Positions 25,205-33,889 of a stretch of 64,000 nucleotides of DNA are shown one piece after another. Source of the stretch: an uncultured Microbulbifer sp. (lineage in GTDB: Bacteria; Pseudomonadota; Gammaproteobacteria; Pseudomonadales; Cellvibrionaceae); contig NZ_CANNGQ010000002.1 of assembly GCF_947504145.1 (NCBI RefSeq), positions 372,001 to 436,000 of the forward strand. The letters run 5' to 3'. A model generated the notes under the pieces. That model ran no database searches. It saw nothing but the letters and a program-made list of their open reading frames with translations, and was not told the origin of the DNA. A program made the position numbers and the translations under genes. Every line of letters starts with the position of its first letter. Position 1 is the stretch's first letter.

Positions 25205-28200
25205 TCAGTCGGTTTTATGCGCCGGGTGTTGATCCTCCAGCTCCGCTACATCCCGCGCCACCTGCCCCGGCGACCCGGTGCGGCGCGCCAGCACGTCGTA
25301 AGCCACCGGTACGATGTACACGGTAAACAGGGTTGCTGCCAATACCCCAAACAACACCACGGTGCCGATCACCGCGCGGGTTTCGGAGCCGGCGCCGGAC
25401 GACAGCAGCAGTGGCAGTGAGCCGGCGGCGGTGGTGATCCCGGTCATCAGGATCGGTCGCAGGCGCGTCTCCGCGGCCTGGCGCAGAGCCTGGCTGAACT
25501 CCACGCCGCGATCCCGAAGCTGGTTGGCGAACTCCACAATCAGGATGCCATTTTTGGCCGCCAGCCCCACCAGCATGATCAACCCCACCTGGCTGTAGAT
25601 ATTCAGGGATTGATTGGTGAGCAGCAGGCCCAACAACGCGCCGGCCATGGCCAAGGGCACCGTGAACATGATGACCAGCGGGTGGACGAAGCTTTCGAAC
25701 TGGGCGGCGAGTACCAGAAACACGACAAGAGCGCCGAGCAGAATGGCGAACAGGATGGTGTTGCTGGATTCCTGGAAGCTTTTCGACTGGCCTTTGTAGT
25801 CGATCACCGGCGAGTCTTCGATATTTTCATCCACCAGCTGATTCAGGTATTGCAGCGCTTCCCCGAGCACCAGCCCGTCCGCCAGATTGGCGTCGAGGGT
25901 GATGGAGCGCACGCGGTTATAGCGCTGCAGCTGGGGGGAGTCGGCGTACTCGGAGACCTCCACCAGGCTCTGTAACGGAATCAGTTCGCCACTGGTGGTG
26001 GAGCGGACGTAGAGATTTTCCAGGCTGTCCGGGGTGCGCTGCATTTCCCGCTCGCCTTCGAGAATTACGTCGTACTCTTCGCCGTTGTTGATAAACGTGG
26101 TGGCGCGCAGTGACCCGAACATGGTCTGCAGAGTGGTTCCCACATCGCTGACCTGTACACCGAGATCCGCGGCGCGCTCGTAGTCCACGTTGATGCGCAG
26201 TTGCGGTTGGGTTTCCTTGTAATCCCAATCGACCCCGAGTAATCCCGGATTGGATTCGTCGATGGCTGCATTCAGCTGGTCGCGCCATTCGGTCAGCTGT
26301 TCATAGCTGCTGCCGCCGATAACAAACTGCACCGGTTTGCCGAGGCCGCCGCCGAAGCTCTGGCGCATCACCGGGAAGGCGCGCACTCCACTCAGGTCGC
26401 TTACCGCCGCGCGCACCTGGTTCATCAGTTCAAACGCCGAAGGGCGCTCGCCCCAGGGGGCCAGGGTGAAGATCACCATGCCGGTGTTGAAGGTGGCGGA
26501 GGTGCCGAAGGAGCGCGGCGAGCGCACCAGCAGGCGGTTTACATAACCCTTGTCCACCAGAGGCATCAGCCGTTCCTCAATGGTGTCCATATATTCCTGC
26601 ATGTACTGGTAGCTGGCACCCTCGGGGCCATTCACCAGCAGGAAGAAGGAGCCGCGGTCTTCTCGCGGTGCGTATTCCGTGGGGATCAGACGGAACGACA
26701 GTGCGGCAAATGCCATTACCGCCACGAACACACAGCCCGCCACCCAGTGATGCCGCAAGATAAAGTCGAGCCCACCGCGATAGCGGCGCTGTACCCGCTC
26801 CAGCCCCTTGTCCATCACCTTGGTGACGGCGTTGTGTTCGTCATTGGGGCGGATCAGTTTTGCTGCCAGCATTGGCGACAGGGTCAGCGCGGTGATGGAG
26901 GAGAAGATCACCGCCGCCGACATGGTCAGAGCGAATTCGGAAAACAGTCGGCCGATGTCCCCTTCAAGGAACGTAATTGGCACAAACACCGCGACCAGAA
27001 CGAGTGTGGTGGCAACCACCGCAAAACCCACTTCGCGCGCGCCGCGGTAGGCGGCCAGCAGCGGCGGTTCGCCGTACTCGTCCATGCGCCGGAAAATGTT
27101 TTCCAGCACCACGATGGCATCGTCCACCACCAGGCCGATGGCCAGCACCAGTGCCAGCAGGGTCAGCAGGTTGATACTGAAACCGAAGGCGTACAGCAGG
27201 ATGGAGGTGGCGATCAAAGATACCGGTACCGTTACCGCCGGTACCAGGGTTGCGCGCCAGTTGCCGAGGAACAGGTAAATCACCAGAGTTACCAGAATCA
27301 CTGCAATGATCAGGGTGGTGTACACCTCCTTGATTGCCTCGGACACGAACACCGAGGCGTCGTAACTCTGGCTGAGGCGCATACCGTCCGGCAGGGATTT
27401 GTTGACCTTTTCCATCTCCGCCTTGGCCGCTTCTGCCACCGCCACAATATTGCCGGTGGACTGGCGGGTGATGCCGACGCCCACCATGGGCTCGCCGTTG
27501 CCGCGGAAGGTGGAGCGGTCTTCGGCGGAGCCCAGCTCCACCCGCGCCACATCGCCGAGGCGCACCACGTGGCCGCTGTCACCCGTGGTGATGGCCAGGC
27601 GCGAGAAGTCCTCGGCACTCTGGAACTGACGCTGCAGGCGCAGGGTGAACTGGCGATCGCTGGATTCCAGATAGCCTGCCGGCAGCTCGCGGTTTTCTGC
27701 GCGCAGGGCCTGTTCGATATCCGCGCTGGTGACGTTGTGCGCGGTCATGGCGCCGCGGTCCAGCCAGATGCGCATGGCGAAGTCTTTCGCCCCGCCCACG
27801 CGCACCCGCGCCACGCCGTCGAGTACCGAGAAGCGGTCCACCAGGTAGCGGTTGGCGTAGTCGGTCAGTTCCGGCACGGTCATGCGGTCGGAGGTGAGGT
27901 TCAGCCAGATCACCACGTCGTCGCTGCTGTCTACCTTTTCAATTTCGGGGGGATCCGCTTCCACCGGCAGATTGTTCAGCACCCCGGAAACTCGGTCGCG
28001 GATATCGTTGGCGGCGCCGTCCACGTCGCGGTTGATATTGAATTCGATGGAAATGCGCGAGCGCCCGTCGGTGCTCGACGAGTTCACGGTTTTTATCCCC
28101 TCGATACCGGCAATGCGGTCTTCGATGAGGCGGGTGATGCGGGTTTCCACAATATCCGCGGAGGCACCCGGGTAATTGGTGTCGATGGACACGATGGGCG

Positions 28201-28324
28201 GGTCGATATCCGGGTATTCCCGCAGCGCCAGCCGGTCGAAACTGATCAGGCCAAACACCACCAGCAGCAGCGACAGTACCAGCGCAAAAACCGGGCGTTT
28301 GACCGCCGTATCACTGATGATCAT
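25205..28324 (-). CDS. RND efflux transporter permease (HAE-1 type)
   Basis: A 1039-residue inner-membrane proton-driven pump subunit. It begins MIISDTAVKRPVFALVLSLL and has the AcrB-type repeat layout: a first transmembrane helix, a large porter domain (LREYPDIDPPIVSIDTNYPG), six helices with the proton-relay Asp pair in AIGLVVDDAIVVLENIFR, then the second half ending in VGLAAKNGILIVEFANQLRD and a C-terminal helix bundle. Length and motifs are complete. Substrates are unknown. Its start overlaps the adaptor stop by ATGA, so the pair is coupled; no outer-membrane channel gene is present, so it must borrow a TolC-like partner. Confidence 0.93.
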   Translation of the reverse strand: MIISDTAVKRPVFALVLSLLLVVFGLISFDRLALREYPDIDPPIVSIDTNYPGASADIVETRITRLIEDRIAGIEGIKTVNSSSTDGRSRISIEFNINRDVDGAANDIRDRVSGVLNNLPVEADPPEIEKVDSSDDVVIWLNLTSDRMTVPELTDYANRYLVDRFSVLDGVARVRVGGAKDFAMRIWLDRGAMTAHNVTSADIEQALRAENRELPAGYLESSDRQFTLRLQRQFQSAEDFSRLAITTGDSGHVVRLGDVARVELGSAEDRSTFRGNGEPMVGVGITRQSTGNIVAVAEAAKAEMEKVNKSLPDGMRLSQSYDASVFVSEAIKEVYTTLIIAVILVTLVIYLFLGNWRATLVPAVTVPVSLIATSILLYAFGFSINLLTLLALVLAIGLVVDDAIVVLENIFRRMDEYGEPPLLAAYRGAREVGFAVVATTLVLVAVFVPITFLEGDIGRLFSEFALTMSAAVIFSSITALTLSPMLAAKLIRPNDEHNAVTKVMDKGLERVQRRYRGGLDFILRHHWVAGCVFVAVMAFAALSFRLIPTEYAPREDRGSFFLLVNGPEGASYQYMQEYMDTIEERLMPLVDKGYVNRLLVRSPRSFGTSATFNTGMVIFTLAPWGERPSAFELMNQVRAAVSDLSGVRAFPVMRQSFGGGLGKPVQFVIGGSSYEQLTEWRDQLNAAIDESNPGLLGVDWDYKETQPQLRINVDYERAADLGVQVSDVGTTLQTMFGSLRATTFINNGEEYDVILEGEREMQRTPDSLENLYVRSTTSGELIPLQSLVEVSEYADSPQLQRYNRVRSITLDANLADGLVLGEALQYLNQLVDENIEDSPVIDYKGQSKSFQESSNTILFAILLGALVVFLVLAAQFESFVHPLVIMFTVPLAMAGALLGLLLTNQSLNIYSQVGLIMLVGLAAKNGILIVEFANQLRDRGVEFSQALRQAAETRLRPILMTGITTAAGSLPLLLSSGAGSETRAVIGTVVLFGVLAATLFTVYIVPVAYDVLARRTGSPGQVARDVAELEDQHPAHKTD

Positions 28325-29394
28325 TGGCTGGCCGCTCCCTCGTCTGACTGCACGGAGACCGCCTGGCCGTCGCGAATATGCAGCGTGCCGCGGGTCACTA
28401 CCTGATCACCCTGGCTGAGCCCGGAGAGTACCTCTACCTTGCCGCGGTAGCGGTGGCCAATCTGGATTTCGCGGCGCTGCACCATGTGCCCGCCCTCGGT
28501 TTTCTTCACCACAAACACCGACTGATCGCCGGCCACAGGCACCAGTGCCGCCTCGGGAATGGTCAGCGCCTCGCGCGGATTGCTGATGATCTTCACCCGC
28601 AGCAGCATGCCCGGCTTGAGATCGCTGTCCGGGTTGTCCAAACGGCCGCGCACGGTAAACGCGCGGGTCTGTGGGTCCACGCGGGCCTCCACAATCATCA
28701 CCTCGCCGTTGAATACCCGCTTCGGGTGGGCCTGGCTGATGGCTTCGATCTTCATGCCGCCGGCAATGGCAGACAGCTGGCGTTCCGGCACGGTGAAGTC
28801 GAGCTTCAGGCGCTCGATTTCCTGGATGGTGGTGATTTCCGTGGTGGGGGTGGCCAGGCTGCCCACGCTGATATTGCGCAGCCCCAGCTGGCCATCAAAC
28901 GGCGCGCGGATAATGCGATCGTCGATGCGCGCCTGCAGCCCGTCGATCAGTGCGCGGGTCTCGGCCACCTGGGTCTGCACCGCCTCCCACTGTTCGCGGG
29001 TGGTCAGGTTCTTGCCCACAAGGCCACCCAGGCGTTTTTCGTCCCGTTCAAAGCGCTCTAACGTGGCGCGTGCGCCCGCCAGCTCTGCCAGCTCTTCGCC
29101 GTGGCTCAACTCCACCAGTACATCGCCGGCCTTTACCCGCTGCCCGCTCTCAAAATGGATCTTGCTGATATGTTCCGTTACCCCGGCGCGCAGCGACACA
29201 AACTCCCATGCCCGGGCGGTGCCCAGCGCTTCGATGGGATTGGAGATGTGTTCCAGCTCCACCGCTGCCACACGCACCGGTACCGGCCCGGCGTTGGGGG
29301 CCTGGGCGTACAGGGAAGTGGGGGGCGCGAGAAGCAAAGTGCTGATCAGGACAAGAGAGGCTCGAAGGGTTCCGAAGGCGCGGATCATTTTCAT
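28321..29394 (-). CDS. RND efflux periplasmic adaptor (HlyD/MFP family)
   Basis: A 357-residue membrane-fusion protein linking the RND permease to an outer-membrane channel. A signal peptide (RAFGTLRASLVLISTLLL, ending near SLYAQ) precedes the lipoyl half (GTARAWEFVSLRAGVTEHIS), the coiled-coil hairpin (ELAGARATLERFERDEKRLG through VQTQVAETRALIDGLQARI), and the beta-barrel half (RIIRAPFDGQLGLRNISVG, LKPGMLLRVKI). I start it at ATG 29394, where the signal peptide begins; upstream in-frame codons have no ribosome-binding site. About 258 bases of promoter-bearing DNA lie upstream. Confidence 0.9.
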   Translation of the reverse strand: MKMIRAFGTLRASLVLISTLLLAPPTSLYAQAPNAGPVPVRVAAVELEHISNPIEALGTARAWEFVSLRAGVTEHISKIHFESGQRVKAGDVLVELSHGEELAELAGARATLERFERDEKRLGGLVGKNLTTREQWEAVQTQVAETRALIDGLQARIDDRIIRAPFDGQLGLRNISVGSLATPTTEITTIQEIERLKLDFTVPERQLSAIAGGMKIEAISQAHPKRVFNGEVMIVEARVDPQTRAFTVRGRLDNPDSDLKPGMLLRVKIISNPREALTIPEAALVPVAGDQSVFVVKKTEGGHMVQRREIQIGHRYRGKVEVLSGLSQGDQVVTRGTLHIRDGQAVSVQSDEGAASQ

Positions 29395-29652
29395 GACGAT
29401 GGGGAATACCTGATAGTCGAAGGCTTTTATTGGATTTTGAATTCGGATGCTGAGTCGGATTCGGGCACGCAAAGTCTGGCACCAAGTGCAGCAACTTTCA
29501 GGCCAGAATAATGGAGCGGGTGTCAGGATTGAGGATGTTTACATAAATTTACTTCCCGCTGTGTGGGCAGCGGGGGGTAAATCGATGAGCTGTATGCCTT
29601 TTGGGGTAAAAGGGGCTTGCTCTATTGAATTTATCAGGTCTTCAGTGGGGGG

Positions 29653-30201
29653 TTAGGGGCGGTGCAAATCTGTTCGGAACTTAACACCGGTAACCGCATT
29701 CTCGATTATCTGCGATTTGAATGCCTCAGTACAAAAAGTGCCCACCTTTTCGTCGAAATCTGTTTTGAATAACGAAAGGTATTCCATTTTGTTTTCCAGG
29801 AATTGGAGGGACTTGAGACCCAGGTAAATCCCACCTCGACGGTTTTGTTCGCTGTGTGCGAGGTCTACTGCGTTAGTGGTGGCGAGTGTGTTGAATACAA
29901 ACCATGGCTTCTTTTCGATTTTTATCGGCAAAAACTCGCCTGATGCTTCAAGTGTACCCGCCAGTAATTGGTATGCACGCTCATTCAGTACTGGGGTACC
30001 TTCCCAGCTGGCAATATCGGGAGTCGATAACTGTCTGCTTTTTCCAAGGCCATCATACAGCTCTCCCTCCATTTCAACCCATACATTGGAAAGTGGCAGT
30101 CCTTCGGGGTAATAGAGGTCTCCCATCAGGTCTTCCATATCGTCCTGATCCAGGTTGATACAGGAATAACACTCTCGCTCGAAATCCAGTCGATAAATCA
30201 T
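29653..30201 (-). CDS. Putative immunity protein (Imm11/DUF1629-like)
   Basis: A 182-residue acidic cytoplasmic protein (MIYRLDFERECYSCINLDQD). It contains LPIKIEKKPWFVFNTLATTN and ends EAFKSQIIENAVTGVKFRTD. This pattern fits the Imm11 (DUF1629) immunity family that accompanies nuclease toxins, though I assign it mainly by pattern and context. It begins 3 bases after the AHH nuclease stop, the usual toxin-then-immunity order. By eye the two genes are less GC-rich than their neighbours, suggesting acquisition. Confidence 0.55.
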   Translation of the reverse strand: MIYRLDFERECYSCINLDQDDMEDLMGDLYYPEGLPLSNVWVEMEGELYDGLGKSRQLSTPDIASWEGTPVLNERAYQLLAGTLEASGEFLPIKIEKKPWFVFNTLATTNAVDLAHSEQNRRGGIYLGLKSLQFLENKMEYLSLFKTDFDEKVGTFCTEAFKSQIIENAVTGVKFRTDLHRP

Positions 30202-30204
30202 TAT

Positions 30205-30909
30205 TTATTCATCGGGTAGTTCGTGTTTGGGGAGCATCATCCAATCAGGCGTGTCTCCGCTTTGTAACATTTTTCCGATCAAATCCAGTTTTACTCTGAA
30301 CATGATCTTATTTCTCTCGGTAGAGAGGACTCCCATCAAAAAACGGTAGTACCCTTCGCGATGAATTCTCCGGTGCGGGACAGCATTGGGGTGTTGAGGG
30401 ATCTTGTCGCGAGGTGTTTTGGGAAGCCAGGCACCGTTATCTGGATCGTTGATACGGATTTTCGCCCGCGCTAGCCGAGCACGTAGCAGCGGAGCCTTAT
30501 CAAAACGAAAGTCTCCGCCGGGAACGATATGGTGGGCCTCAATGCGGTTCGGCGCTTCTGCCGGTCTACCCTTTATACGGGGAATAGGGCAGGGCTTTCC
30601 GTTTCTTTCCAGATTTGTCGCGAGCTTGGACGAGTCGTGTGTTTCAGTACGAAACTGTTTGCTACTCCAGCCATCAGAATCCCTCCGATACTTCTGCAAT
30701 CCGGCATCGACACTGGCTAAACACTGGATATAACCAAGTAGAGCCTGCTCTTCCGAAACGGAGACCTTTTCGGGTAGTTCGCCAAAGTTCTCGATTGCGC
30801 AGTCGAGCAGTGACTTTTGACGATGGTGGGAGAGGCCCTCCATATCTTCGAGCAGAGGCATAAGATGAATCCCTTTCTCATCCAAATTCCATTTCTTGCA
30901 TTGAACCAC
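30205..30909 (-). CDS. AHH-type nuclease toxin domain protein, no delivery domain visible
   Basis: A 234-residue protein with the AHH signature EAHHIVPGGDFRFDKA (Ala125-His126-His127), then INDPDNGAWLP and PNAVPHRRIHREGYYRFLM; the last resembles the second conserved His block of the HNH-like fold. AHH domains are DNase toxin tips of polymorphic toxin systems. No trafficking, RHS, PAAR or signal sequence is present. GTG 30909 has a poor ribosome-binding site; the same frame stays open upstream to a stop at about 31020 without another common start codon, and the extra residues look plausible. It may be a detached toxin cassette. The immunity-like gene follows after 3 bases. Confidence 0.65.
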   Translation of the reverse strand: MVQCKKWNLDEKGIHLMPLLEDMEGLSHHRQKSLLDCAIENFGELPEKVSVSEEQALLGYIQCLASVDAGLQKYRRDSDGWSSKQFRTETHDSSKLATNLERNGKPCPIPRIKGRPAEAPNRIEAHHIVPGGDFRFDKAPLLRARLARAKIRINDPDNGAWLPKTPRDKIPQHPNAVPHRRIHREGYYRFLMGVLSTERNKIMFRVKLDLIGKMLQSGDTPDWMMLPKHELPDE

Positions 30910-31000
30910 GAGAGCGCTGGGGGCTCCAAGCCAGAGTTGACTTAAAGGTGAAAAATGCGAAATTCCCCAGCGGTTTGATGTTCTAGAGCCAAATGTAGCG

Positions 31001-32221
31001 TTAACCGGGCTCGGAATGAATCAGTGAGCTTTCGAGTTCGCCCATACCCCGGGGAATATCCACAGTAACACCGAGATCCCGCATGGTGCACCCAAATGCG
31101 TGCAGGGTACGGAACAGGTTCTGTGCACGGCACTGCTCGCCCATTTGTCCGATGCGCACAAGGGGTAGCCCGAAGGACCCGGAGATTTCCACCTGGTACT
31201 TTTCCGACATGGTCGCGCAGATGTCGCGATTGCTCACCGCCTGTGGCGCTTCGATGCCGATCACCGAGTTCAGGCGGCTTTCCTCGGGTATAAACAGTTT
31301 CAGCCCCATGGCCTGGACGCCTTTTTGCAGCGCCCGGGAGCAGCGCTCGTGTCGCTGAAAACGCGCCTGCAATCCCTCCAGGCAGATCAGCCGCAAGGCT
31401 TCGTGCAAGGCGAGTACGCCGGAAACCGGTGCGGTGTAGTGATAGGAGCCCTTGTGCCAGAAATTCTCTGCGAGCTTGGCGTCCAGACACCAGTGGGCCG
31501 GTGTCCAGGCACGGCTTTGAATGCGGTCCCAGGCATTTTCCGAGAAGGCCACCAGGGACACGCCGGGAATGGAAGACAGCCCCTTCTGCCCGCCGGTGAT
31601 TACCGCATCGATCCCCCAGTCGTCCATCTGCAGAGGCATGGTGCTGAGGGTGCACACGGCGTCGACGATGGTAATGCAGGCTCTTTTTCTGGCGGCGCTG
31701 GTGAGCTGGGGCAATTGCCGGTTGAAGGTGGTGTTGGAAGTCTCGCCCTGCACAATCGTAATGCAGTCGGGCTCGAAACGGTCCATCGCCGCAACAAAGC
31801 GGTCCAGATCCACCTGGCCCTTCTCGGGACTCTGGAGAATTTCGATATTCGCCCCGAGCCGCTGACACATCTCGGCCATGCGGTGGCTGAAGTATCCGTT
31901 GCACACGCACAGTACTTTGGTATTGCGGGTCACCAGATTGGCAATGGCCATTTCCATGGCCGCAGACCCCGGCCCCGCCACACCGAGAATCCACGGTGAG
32001 CTGGTCTGGAAGACATACTGCGACATCTCCTTCACCTGGCTGATGATCCGGGACATGGTAGCCCCCAGGTGATTGATCACGTTGCGGTTGGCGTTGGCCA
32101 CCAGCTCGGGAATCGGCACCGGCCCGGCACCCATCATCAGCAGGGGTTCTGCGGGCAATATTTCACTCAGCGATGCAATGGTGGGCGCGGGCAGCATTCC
32201 TGCTTTGGTGGTGTCTTCCAT
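31001..32221 (-). CDS. Class V PLP-dependent aminotransferase (alanine-glyoxylate/serine-pyruvate type)
   Basis: A 406-residue fold-type I PLP enzyme. MGAGPVPIPELVANANRNVI is the family N-terminus; LGVAGPGSAAMEMAIANL and VQGETSNTTFN bind the cofactor; IVDAVCTLSTMPLQMDDWGI carries the Asp, and GGQKGLSSIPGVSLVAFSE holds the Schiff-base Lys. This matches the alanine-glyoxylate/serine-pyruvate aminotransferase group, which transfers the amino group to glyoxylate or pyruvate. No phosphonate or glycine-pathway neighbours narrow the substrate. Its 3' end overlaps the open frame upstream of the AHH gene. Confidence 0.85.
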   Translation of the reverse strand: MEDTTKAGMLPAPTIASLSEILPAEPLLMMGAGPVPIPELVANANRNVINHLGATMSRIISQVKEMSQYVFQTSSPWILGVAGPGSAAMEMAIANLVTRNTKVLCVCNGYFSHRMAEMCQRLGANIEILQSPEKGQVDLDRFVAAMDRFEPDCITIVQGETSNTTFNRQLPQLTSAARKRACITIVDAVCTLSTMPLQMDDWGIDAVITGGQKGLSSIPGVSLVAFSENAWDRIQSRAWTPAHWCLDAKLAENFWHKGSYHYTAPVSGVLALHEALRLICLEGLQARFQRHERCSRALQKGVQAMGLKLFIPEESRLNSVIGIEAPQAVSNRDICATMSEKYQVEISGSFGLPLVRIGQMGEQCRAQNLFRTLHAFGCTMRDLGVTVDIPRGMGELESSLIHSEPG

Positions 32222-32588
32222 AGTGAACTTCAGTAAACAGTCAGGTGGATTCGAGGGGCGCTATTTTTATCACAAAAAAGCGGGGGCGCGTGTAGGGATT
32301 TGTGGCGCATCACGGCGCGGGGCTGTCGCCATGTGGCATCACCGCTGGCTGTGATGGCGATTTGACCAGACAAGGTGCTCAGAATAAGTGGCTTGCGGAG
32401 GCCGTGGCCAGGTTCGCTGGTTTCAGTTTGGTTTGTTGACGGAAAGTGGGACGGGTTTTCCCGTACAGCCAAACCACATCCGTAAAGCATCATGCCAGAA
32501 TATTGCGACATGCTCGTCCACTGCACGGACAGAAACGTCTTCTGTCTGATGGTGTAGACAACACGAATAAAAAACATCGGTGCAAAGT
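32222..32588. other. Intergenic region between the divergent aminotransferase and NagX-like genes
   Basis: No gene is seen. A 7-bp stem TCGCCAT (32326-32332) / ATGGCGA (32354-32360) competes with CATCAC (32337-32342) / GTGATG (32351-32356). A separate inverted repeat, TGTCT-N8-AGACA (32543-32560), lies 28 bases before the NagX-like start and could be an operator. Confidence 0.5.
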
Positions 32589-33785
32589 ATGGAAAACCTG
32601 GCAACCGCTTCCGCGGCTGGTATTCACTCGTTGGCAACTCCGGCCAGGCCATCGCGATCAAATACCCGCGTCATTGCATTAGATGCGCTTCGCGGACTCG
32701 CCGTGATGGGAATGATCCTGGTTGTCAGCCCCGGCTCCTGGAATTACCGCCTCCCTATGCTTAACCACGCGCCATGGCACGGATATACGCTGGCTGATCT
32801 CGTATTCCCGGCGTTTCTGTTCGCCGTAGGCGTTGCCATTGCTCTGGGTTTTCGTGGAGATCGGCCACTGGGGGCAAGTGTTGCCAGAATTCTGCGCCGA
32901 ACCTTGTCCCTGATTGGGTTGGGATTGCTATTGAATCTACTGCCCGCTTTCGACTTGGCCAATTTCCGTATCTCCGGCGTCCTGCAGAGGATTGGGCTGT
33001 GCTACGGCCTTGCGGCGATATTTGTACTTATGTCGGCGCGAGCGGCAGGATGTACCCGCTACCTGGACGCAACACGCGTGACCGTGGCTGCCGTGACATT
33101 GCTTGTAGGCTGGGCGCTTGTTCTGAGTTTCACATCGGCTCCGGGATTTCCGGTGGGGGATGTGAGCCAGGCCGGAACTCTCGGCGCATGGTTTGATCGT
33201 CAGGTGATTACACCAGCGCACATGTGGCCCCATGGAACCGACGCCGCGGGCGCTGTCGTGTTTGATCCGGAAGGGATCCTCTCCACATTTCCCGCCCTAG
33301 CGAGTGTGTTGATCGGTGTGATGTGTGGCCAGTGGTTGGGCAAAACACCGTCTATGCGTCTGTTGAAACTCGGCGCTGGAATGGGGTTTGCTCTGGTACT
33401 GTCTGGTTACCTGATGAGCCCCCTTATTGTGGTCAACAAATGGATCTGGACCCCGAGTTTCGCGCTGGTGTCGAGCGGGTGGTCGCTGTTGGCTTACTGT
33501 GCTTTACACTTTGCGTTACAGCGCAGCGCCGGGCAGGCAGTATTGAAGCCCGTTTTGATTCTTGGTGGCAACGCCATATTAGCCTTTGTGTTGTGCGAGC
33601 TTCTGGGGAAAATCGCCGGTATCCCAGTCGCAGGTGAGAGCCCTCAAAACTTTGCTTTTCAAACCATGCTGTCCATGGTGAACGATCCATGGATGTCATC
33701 GTTTCTGTGCGCACTGGGAGTTCTCGGTATTATCCTGCTGGTGATATGGCCATTGCAGCGGCGGGGTATCCATATCCGGCTATAA
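32589..33785 (+). CDS. NagX/HGSNAT-like membrane acyltransferase-family protein
   Basis: A 398-residue multi-pass protein. The N-terminal RVIALDALRGLAVMGMILVV, PGSWNYRLPMLNHAPWHGYT and LADLVFPAFLFAVGVAIAL match the family of heparan-alpha-glucosaminide N-acetyltransferase and the bacterial NagX proteins linked to N-acetylglucosamine and chitin use. His in HAPWHG is the conserved catalytic candidate. About ten helices follow. Acceptor and role here are unknown; no nag genes adjoin it. GTG 32580 is an alternative start. Confidence 0.78.
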   Translation: MENLATASAAGIHSLATPARPSRSNTRVIALDALRGLAVMGMILVVSPGSWNYRLPMLNHAPWHGYTLADLVFPAFLFAVGVAIALGFRGDRPLGASVARILRRTLSLIGLGLLLNLLPAFDLANFRISGVLQRIGLCYGLAAIFVLMSARAAGCTRYLDATRVTVAAVTLLVGWALVLSFTSAPGFPVGDVSQAGTLGAWFDRQVITPAHMWPHGTDAAGAVVFDPEGILSTFPALASVLIGVMCGQWLGKTPSMRLLKLGAGMGFALVLSGYLMSPLIVVNKWIWTPSFALVSSGWSLLAYCALHFALQRSAGQAVLKPVLILGGNAILAFVLCELLGKIAGIPVAGESPQNFAFQTMLSMVNDPWMSSFLCALGVLGIILLVIWPLQRRGIHIRL

Positions 33786-33889
33786 TTGCCGCTCGTATTG
33801 TAAATACGCACATAACAATAACGAATGGATCGAAACTGTGGGGACGACGGCTTTCTTCGCAGTATCGCTTCGTACAGAGGACGCTCGCT

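Noticed and set aside
26747-28405. Long plus-strand open frame of 552 codons
   Set aside because: It is antisense to the RND permease, is His/Gln/Val-rich as expected from a GC-rich shadow frame, and has no domain.
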